A stretch of DNA of 64,000 bases from a bacterium (GTDB lineage: Bacteria > Cyanobacteriota > Vampirovibrionia > Obscuribacterales > Obscuribacteraceae): assembly GCA_016124935.1 (NCBI GenBank), contig WGMS01000001.1:248001-312000 (forward strand), in the 5' to 3' direction. The notes under the pieces are model-generated. The model searched no databases, was not told the origin of the DNA, and worked only from the letters and a program-made list of their open reading frames with translations. This document shows, piece by piece, positions 59,068 to 64,000 of this stretch (its first letter is position 1; every line of letters starts with the position of its first letter). Both the position numbers and the translations under genes were made by a program.

Positions 59068-59828
59068 AAGAAGCTAACAACTGGAACGACAACCTCTCGA
59101 TAATACTTGTCAGACCTGAGTTTCTCGGCAACATCGGTTCGACCTGCAGAGTAATGAAAAACTTCGGCTTCTCCGACCTGAGACTGGTGGAAGCACCGAA
59201 AAATTACAAGGACTCGGAAGCACGGATGATGGCTGTTGGAGCTTTCGATATTCTCAAAAAGGCAAAACTGTTCGACAGCCTGGAAGAAGCGGTGGAAGAC
59301 ATCGGTCTTACCATCGCTACCTCCTCCGGCAGAAAACGCAGTCGCCCCCTCAAGAACCTCTTCGAAATGACCGACGAAATCATCGCCTTTTCAAAGGAGA
59401 ACAAAGTCGCCGTCGTATTCGGTCATGAACGCAACGGGCTCAGAGACGACGAGATGGCCCTTCTCAATAGAAAAGTCCGCATCGAGACCAGCCTGGAGTT
59501 TCCCTCGATGAACGTGGCTCAGGCGGTCTGTGCCGTGCTCTATGCCCTGGCGGCAAGAGCGAATCTCAATCCGGAACAACCTTCCGAAGTGAGAAAAGCA
59601 CCACAATTGCCCAGCGCCGCCGAGCGCAGGGATCTTTTCGAGCAGTTCGACCTCCTTGTTGACAACATAGAATTTTCGAGATCCTTCAACAAAGATAAGG
59701 TGCTGGCAGAGATTCGCGATGCCTTTGAGCGCATGACTCCGACCCGCAGGGAATCTGCCCTGATAAAAGGCGTGCTCTTCAATCTCAATCGCAAGCTCTC
59801 CGGCTCGAACAGCGGAAGTGACGAATAA
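59064..59828 (+). CDS. trmJ: TrmJ-like tRNA 2'-O-methyltransferase (SPOUT/TrmH superfamily)
   Basis: A 254-residue SPOUT methyltransferase. The N-terminal signature 'IILVRPEFLGNIGSTCRVMK' with 'FGFSDLRLVEAP', then 'ARMMAVGAFDIL', the knot motif 'VAVVFGHERNGLRDDEMALL' and 'FPSMNVAQAVCAVLYALA' correspond to TrmJ, which methylates the ribose at position 32 of tRNA using SAM. A C-terminal helical extension of about 90 residues, also typical of TrmJ, is present. Because TrmH-like relatives are similar, position specificity is inferred. Confidence 0.88.
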   Translation: MKEANNWNDNLSIILVRPEFLGNIGSTCRVMKNFGFSDLRLVEAPKNYKDSEARMMAVGAFDILKKAKLFDSLEEAVEDIGLTIATSSGRKRSRPLKNLFEMTDEIIAFSKENKVAVVFGHERNGLRDDEMALLNRKVRIETSLEFPSMNVAQAVCAVLYALAARANLNPEQPSEVRKAPQLPSAAERRDLFEQFDLLVDNIEFSRSFNKDKVLAEIRDAFERMTPTRRESALIKGVLFNLNRKLSGSNSGSDE

Positions 59829-59945
59829 TGGCGAATCTGCCGCCACGGACAAGACAAGCCCGGGTCTAATAGGTTAATATGACCGGTGTTACCAGGTAGC
59901 TAACTTTACCAGCAGAAGACGGGAAATCAAGAGGACCCTTGCTAA

Positions 59946-60701
59946 ATGAGAATCCAGGGATATTTCTGTAATGGCTTGCGCCTTATCGGGCTGGTCCTTG
60001 CTGTCTCGGTCTCCATGACCAGCTTCGGCTGTAAAAAAACCGCCGGCGACAAAGTGGATCAAGCCGTTCTCTTCGAAAAGTCCTTCACGGAAGGGGAGCC
60101 GGATCTCACCATCGAATTTCCCGAAGAGGAGTTTGCCCAGGCTAAAGAGCTGAGAAAAGAGAAGAAGCCTGGAACGGCAGAGAAACTTCTCTTGAGTAAA
60201 CTCGAAGTGGCAAGAAAGTCTTCTGTAGGAACCACTAAACTTGGCAAATATCTTGTACGTCTCAATAACGTTTTGTTCGACCAGGGCAACGATCGTGACG
60301 CCATAAAATACGGGGAGATAGCCCAGAAGATATTTTACGAGCAGCCCCTGGAAAAACGTCCTCTTGCTCCCTGGTTCGTCAACATCCACTCTTACCTGGC
60401 CATGAGCTATAACCGTCAGCTCAACTATAAAGAAGCCGAAAAGCACTTTAAAAAAGCCATTCAAGTATCTAGTAACGCGCCCAAAGCCGAAGTCTCGGAA
60501 TCCTGGATGAGACTTCTATACTCGAGCCTGGCCGATGTCTACAAAGCCGAGGGGAAGAAGGACGCTGAGCTGAAAGTAAGAGAGCGTATGTTCGAACTCT
60601 ACAAAATTCCTATTCCCAAAGACACTGAGCAAAAAGAAGATAAAGATGATAGCTCGGACTCGAAAGATGGTTCGAAAAAAGGTAAAAAAGGAAAGAGATG
60701 A
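59946..60701 (+). CDS. TPR-type envelope protein, possible lipoprotein
   Basis: A 251-residue protein with a signal sequence ending 'MTSFGCKK'; the Cys could be lipidated although the lipobox is imperfect. The middle (about 65-215) is helical and TPR-like ('YLVRLNNVLFDQGNDRDAIK', 'NYKEAEKHFKKAIQV'). The tail is extremely charged, Lys/Asp/Ser-rich. It begins a co-directional group with the DUF5819-like and HTTM genes. No specific function can be given. Confidence 0.72.
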   Translation: MRIQGYFCNGLRLIGLVLAVSVSMTSFGCKKTAGDKVDQAVLFEKSFTEGEPDLTIEFPEEEFAQAKELRKEKKPGTAEKLLLSKLEVARKSSVGTTKLGKYLVRLNNVLFDQGNDRDAIKYGEIAQKIFYEQPLEKRPLAPWFVNIHSYLAMSYNRQLNYKEAEKHFKKAIQVSSNAPKAEVSESWMRLLYSSLADVYKAEGKKDAELKVRERMFELYKIPIPKDTEQKEDKDDSSDSKDGSKKGKKGKR

Positions 60702-60732
60702 AGTCCTGGTGATTACGCGCAGGTAACCAGTA

Positions 60733-61428
60733 TTGCAACCTTTCAACCAACTCGAATTCACCGACTTTTTGATGTCCCGCAATCTGTGGCTGAAGATCAG
60801 AAAGCCGGTGATACTGGTGTTCGTCTTTTTCCACTTCTATCTAATACTCCTGATTTTCATGCGCCCCGGTCTATTAGCCGAAAAACTGATGGAGCCTTTC
60901 TATCGATACACCTTTTTCGTGGGAATAGAGCAAGGCTTCAACGTCTTTGCACCGAGCCCCAGGCAGAACAATAACCACGTCATGGCCACAATCACCTATG
61001 AAAACGGCGCCACCGAAGTGGCAACCCTTCCCAGGCTGGAGCGCTATCCCCTGGTTCAAAAACTCTTTCGAGAGAGATACAGGAAGTTCTTAAGCGACAA
61101 TGTCACCTCCGGTCTATATCCATATCTCTATAAAGATATAGCCATCTGGGTAGCACGCAAGCACAACACGATAAAAAACAATCCACCAAAGGTGGTGACT
61201 ATTCTCTCCTATACTTCCCAAATTCCTCCTATGGAAAATGGCGTCGACCCCAAGCTCATGCAGGCGCAAGTAGACAATCTGGAGGACATTAATGAAGACA
61301 AAAGCGAAAAAGCAAAAACCAAGCCCCAGAAAAGCGCTTATAACGAATTCAACAATCCGGTCAATCCACCACGCTGGAAGATGAAGGTCCTCACCGTTCA
61401 GCAGATAGACAGGAAAGATCTGAAATGA
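60733..61428 (+). CDS. Single-pass membrane protein, DUF5819-like partner of HTTM
   Basis: A 231-residue protein from a TTG (an ATG at 60772 is an alternative). One membrane helix (about 22-45) is followed by 'FVGIEQGFNVFAPSPRQNNN', resembling the 'W.lFaPnP' motif that I associate with DUF5819 proteins, and a soluble domain with a charged C-terminal stretch. In several bacteria such proteins are encoded next to HTTM-domain proteins, as here, where the stop overlaps the HTTM ATG by four bases. The family match is from memory and untested. Confidence 0.6.
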   Translation: MQPFNQLEFTDFLMSRNLWLKIRKPVILVFVFFHFYLILLIFMRPGLLAEKLMEPFYRYTFFVGIEQGFNVFAPSPRQNNNHVMATITYENGATEVATLPRLERYPLVQKLFRERYRKFLSDNVTSGLYPYLYKDIAIWVARKHNTIKNNPPKVVTILSYTSQIPPMENGVDPKLMQAQVDNLEDINEDKSEKAKTKPQKSAYNEFNNPVNPPRWKMKVLTVQQIDRKDLK

Positions 61429-62351
61429 GCATCAAGACCATCAGCCGGGCCGTGGACCTCTTTCTGTTCGCACCAACCTCACCATATCCGGTGGCTGCCT
61501 TTCGTATTCTTTTTGGACTTTTGTTGCTCCAGCACTGCCTTTTTATCTATCCCGATCTCTACAACTGGTACGGCGCAAAATCCATTACTCTGGCTGAGAC
61601 GGTCGATCTGAACAACATCTATGTCTGTCTCAATCTTTTCAATTTTTTCCCCGGCAACGATCTTTGGCTTACCGTAATCTATTCTGTCTATGTTTTAGCC
61701 GCACTTGCTCTCACCCTGGGCTATCGCTCCCGCATCGCGTCCATACTTATCTACCTGATCTTCGTGTCGCTCTATCACCGCAACCCCTATCTACTGAACA
61801 GCGGAGACACCCTGGTTCGAGTCATGTCCTTCTGGATGATTTTCGCCCCCACCGGAGCGGCCTGGTCCCTTGACCATCGTCGCAAGGTAAAGAAATACGG
61901 ATTCGAATTCAGCGAACTGACTCCATCCTGGGGACTGCGCTGTCTGCAGTTACAGTTCTGTTGCGTCTATTTCCACGCGGTGATCACCAAATTGCCCGGT
62001 TGGGTCTGGGTGAATGGAACCGCGGTATACATAGCCTCGAGAATCGAAGCCTTGATGAAATTTCCACTCATACCAGAGCCGGAGCACCTGTTGATAAGCC
62101 AGGCTATAAGCTGGATGACTCTGATGATAGAAGCAGCCCTTTTCTCTTTGATCTGGCTGCGAGAGCTTCGTTATTATGTTCTCGCCCTGGGTCTCTGTAT
62201 GCATCTCACCATAGACTGGTGCATGAACATACCCCAGTTCGAATGGCTGATGATAGCATCGATGGTGCTCTTTGTTTATCCGGTCGATCTGGAATCCGCC
62301 CTGAAAAGAATCAGAACTTGCTGCGGTTATAAGAAGCCCTGCGCAACTTAG
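61425..62351 (+). CDS. HTTM-domain (vitamin-K-dependent gamma-carboxylase-like) membrane protein
   Basis: A 308-residue polytopic protein with the HTTM pattern: N-terminal 'YPVAAFRILFGLLLLQHCLF', 'LYHRNPYLLNSGDTLVRVMS', 'FAPTGAAWSLDHRR', then 'FHAVITKLPGWVWVNGTAVY' and two C-terminal helices. HTTM is the membrane part of gamma-carboxylase-like proteins; bacterial stand-alone versions have no established reaction, and the C-terminal lumenal domain of true carboxylases is absent. It is coupled to the DUF5819-like gene by ATGA overlap, and its 3' end overlaps the convergent gene by 41 bases. Confidence 0.85.
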   Translation: MSIKTISRAVDLFLFAPTSPYPVAAFRILFGLLLLQHCLFIYPDLYNWYGAKSITLAETVDLNNIYVCLNLFNFFPGNDLWLTVIYSVYVLAALALTLGYRSRIASILIYLIFVSLYHRNPYLLNSGDTLVRVMSFWMIFAPTGAAWSLDHRRKVKKYGFEFSELTPSWGLRCLQLQFCCVYFHAVITKLPGWVWVNGTAVYIASRIEALMKFPLIPEPEHLLISQAISWMTLMIEAALFSLIWLRELRYYVLALGLCMHLTIDWCMNIPQFEWLMIASMVLFVYPVDLESALKRIRTCCGYKKPCAT

Positions 62352-63042
62352 CAAAAGCGATCTCATCATCGAACTCTTTTTCGTTGTCCAGCAAAATCGG
62401 CGCCAAATCCGGTGCCAGCGCCCCTCTGATGACCGGGTCCAAAATCACTCTTGCCTCTTCGAACGCCCTGATACGCTTGTCCACATCCTCCAGCGACAAA
62501 ACCTCCACGCTCAATCCCGAACAGAATCTCGATACGGCACGATTGTTTTCGATCAGGCTTATCAAGCCGCCTTTATCCAACTGCTTCAGCGAAGATCCGA
62601 TATCCTTATATAAGTCATCGAGTCGCTCAAATCTTTGAGCACCTCTATATACAATGGCGGCGGTTTCATAAAGGGCCAATTTTTGATCCGGATCAAAAGA
62701 TGATTGATCTCGCTTAAGCGCCTCGACCTGTTTATCCGCTTGCTCCACCGCCGAATCGACCAGTCCGTTCTTTAAAAGAGTGAGCATCCACTCTTCTCTT
62801 GCCCGATAAAGGTCCTTGCTATCGCCTACCTCTTCCAGCATCTTGAGCCGCTCTTGCAACTCGGTCGCAGCCAGGCTCTCTTTGTTGAGCAGCTCCAGCA
62901 TGGTTCTGCTGTCACCACCGGCGGAGGAGAGCACATATATCTGGGCCAGAACCCAGACTAAAGAGAGAGAGAAGACCCCTCTCATTATCAGAAGCTTGAC
63001 TTCGAATTGGCTCTTTTCTTTATTCAACCTGGTTTCATCCAT
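62311..63042 (-). CDS. Membrane-anchored helical protein of unknown function
   Basis: A 243-residue protein with a polar, charged N-terminus, one membrane helix (about 22-40) and an otherwise helical domain with TPR-like features ('REEWMLTLLKNGLVDSAVEQ', 'ALYETAAIVYRGAQRFERLD'). The topology suggests one anchor with a periplasmic helical domain. No family is recognised. Its last 41 bases overlap the end of the HTTM gene on the other strand. It shares a 165-base divergent region with the TPR gene at 63208. Confidence 0.72.
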   Translation of the reverse strand: MDETRLNKEKSQFEVKLLIMRGVFSLSLVWVLAQIYVLSSAGGDSRTMLELLNKESLAATELQERLKMLEEVGDSKDLYRAREEWMLTLLKNGLVDSAVEQADKQVEALKRDQSSFDPDQKLALYETAAIVYRGAQRFERLDDLYKDIGSSLKQLDKGGLISLIENNRAVSRFCSGLSVEVLSLEDVDKRIRAFEEARVILDPVIRGALAPDLAPILLDNEKEFDDEIAFAKLRRASYNRSKF

Positions 63043-63207
63043 TGTAGAAATTCCGCATATGAAGGGCGACCCATTTACACTGCCAAGATCATATTTACCA
63101 GGATCGTGTTAGGTTATCCATCCCCGCGGGTTATATATATGATGAGGTCGGATTTTTTGATAGGATTCGGCTGTTGAATTCAGAATCTTATGGCAAACGC
63201 GGAGTGA

Positions 63208-63996
63208 ATGAAGAAGATGTCAGCCAGAGAAATTTCCAGGTCCCTATCGATAGCTCTTTTCTTGAGTCTCGGCATCACCGGTTTGATAGCACCCCAGAAG
63301 GCAGCAGCCGAGCCCAAGGCCATAAGCGCCGAACTGGCTCCACTTCTGGAGAAAGGCTATAACCAGATGAAAGAAGGCAAGTACTCCGCTGCGGTCAAAA
63401 CCCTGACTGAGGCAGTTAAGCTGGATGGCGACAGCATCACCGCCCGGCGCTACCTCGCTTTTGCTCTGGTCAGAGACGGTCAGCCGCTCAATTCTATTAA
63501 ACAGATGAATTTAATCGTCAAACAAATAAAGCCCACCTATTTCGAGTGGTGCACCTTCGGAGAGGCTTATTTAGCAGCCGGCGCTGTATCCCAGGCTCAA
63601 AACTGCTATGAACAGGCCTTGAAAGTAGCGCCCACCAGCAGCTACGCCAGAAGCGGCTTGATCAGAGCCAATGTCAAATCCGGCAACTATAGCGAAGCCC
63701 TGGGCATTGCCGAAGAAGGAATGAAAGGCTCCAGAGATAATAATTCCTATGATTACTTCAAAAAACTCTATGCAGGAGTGCGCTCCCATATGCTGGCAAG
63801 CGGCTCGGGTGGAGCTGCCCCCATGCCTGTTGCGGAAAACGATGCCGCCTCCGATGAGCCCCTGGACAAAGCGGCGCTGCTGGCTCAGCAGCAGGCCCAA
63901 CGCCAGAGCCGCGCCGAAGAACAAAAACGAAAAGATGAAATATTAAGAAGGATTACATCTTCCCAGGGCAAAGTGATCAATCATCCGGGAGGCTAA
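63208..63996 (+). CDS. Secreted TPR-repeat protein
   Basis: A 262-residue protein, complete just before the window edge. A signal peptide ('LSIALFLSLGITGLIAPQKA') ends near 'AAAEPK'. TPR repeats occupy about 45-190 ('EKGYNQMKEGKYSAAVKTLT', 'GEAYLAAGAVSQAQNCYEQA'), followed by a disordered Gly/Ala/Pro segment and a Gln/Arg/Lys-rich helix. An internal ATG at 63217 is possible. It is the kind of envelope TPR scaffold found repeatedly in this window. Confidence 0.83.
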   Translation: MKKMSAREISRSLSIALFLSLGITGLIAPQKAAAEPKAISAELAPLLEKGYNQMKEGKYSAAVKTLTEAVKLDGDSITARRYLAFALVRDGQPLNSIKQMNLIVKQIKPTYFEWCTFGEAYLAAGAVSQAQNCYEQALKVAPTSSYARSGLIRANVKSGNYSEALGIAEEGMKGSRDNNSYDYFKKLYAGVRSHMLASGSGGAAPMPVAENDAASDEPLDKAALLAQQQAQRQSRAEEQKRKDEILRRITSSQGKVINHPGG

Positions 63997-64000
63997 AGTA

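Noticed and set aside
1-64000. CRISPR arrays, tRNA or rRNA genes, prophage or intact insertion sequences
   Set aside because: No regularly spaced long repeats, no cloverleaf-like or rRNA sequence, no integrase and no terminal inverted repeats were recognised by reading; a tRNAscan or Infernal run was not possible.

Overview
The window looks like chromosomal DNA from a Gram-negative, outer-membrane-bearing bacterium with roughly balanced GC, dense coding, many GTG/TTG starts and weak Shine-Dalgarno sequences. It carries an OmpH/Skp periplasmic chaperone, a MoxR ATPase, a 2-oxoacid:ferredoxin oxidoreductase with fused gamma-alpha subunit, pyruvate phosphate dikinase with its regulator, an unusually large number of secreted TPR proteins, and transmembrane Ser/Thr kinases. 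From memory this resembles the non-photosynthetic cyanobacterial relatives (Melainabacteria/Vampirovibrionia, for example Obscuribacterales). That assignment is inference: no rRNA or other decisive marker is present. I saw no rRNA, tRNA, CRISPR array, prophage or intact insertion sequence.

Layout. 1-7.3 kb: edge-truncated MoxR ATPase, AI-2E-type permease with a TPR partner, membrane-anchored alpha/beta hydrolase followed by a secreted TPR protein and a small membrane protein, two small secreted proteins, nadC. 7.5-14.6 kb: a co-directional run of seven genes, namely a receiver domain lacking its phospho-acceptor, a membrane protein, a short-chain dehydrogenase, an unknown, two tandem transmembrane kinases (the second with DFN instead of DFG), and a probably secreted unknown. 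14.6-22.5 kb, reverse strand: kinesin-light-chain-type TPR protein, membrane-embedded spermidine-synthase-like protein, OmpH, ppdK and its PDRP regulator. 22.7-24.9 kb: membrane-anchored acyl-carrier-like protein without the phosphopantetheine serine, GNAT acetyltransferase, and a protein built from the ends of an IS1595-type transposase around a DprA-like winged helix. 24.9-36 kb: BioD-like P-loop protein and CtpA protease; mtnP with a possibly structured leader; a periplasmic M16 protease pair; a TadE-like pseudopilin; hpt and guaD (guanine salvage); an acetolactate-synthase-like ThDP protein.

36-49.7 kb: korA-korB; separate FluG-type amidohydrolase and glutamine-synthetase-like genes; an M48-like protein without its zinc motif; a MEMO-AMMECR1 fusion; a TonB-C-like secreted protein; and a tight operon of NarL-type response regulator, Na+/H+ antiporter, fumC and FIST sensor protein. 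49.7-57.2 kb: acyl-CoA synthetase, GH31 glucosidase, caspase-fold/TPR protein without catalytic His/Cys, TPR-thioredoxin and alpha/beta hydrolase, the last four with gaps of about 13-24 bases. 57.4-64 kb: polytopic membrane protein, TrmJ methyltransferase, TPR lipoprotein candidate, a DUF5819-like/HTTM pair, an unknown, and a secreted TPR protein.

How it fits together. Core metabolism is represented by pyruvate/PEP interconversion (PPDK/PDRP), 2-oxoacid oxidation to ferredoxin, fumarase, NAD synthesis, MTA and purine salvage. Around it sits envelope biology (OmpH, CtpA, M16, TPR-thioredoxin, TonB-like) and signalling. The most unusual property is the recurrence of recognisable folds that have lost their catalytic residues: receiver, ACP, ThDP enzyme, M48, M16, caspase and transposase. 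These are the best places to look for undescribed functions. The strongest single candidate is the transposase-derived winged-helix protein at 23786-24862. All functional calls rest on reading motifs in the sequence; no database search was run.
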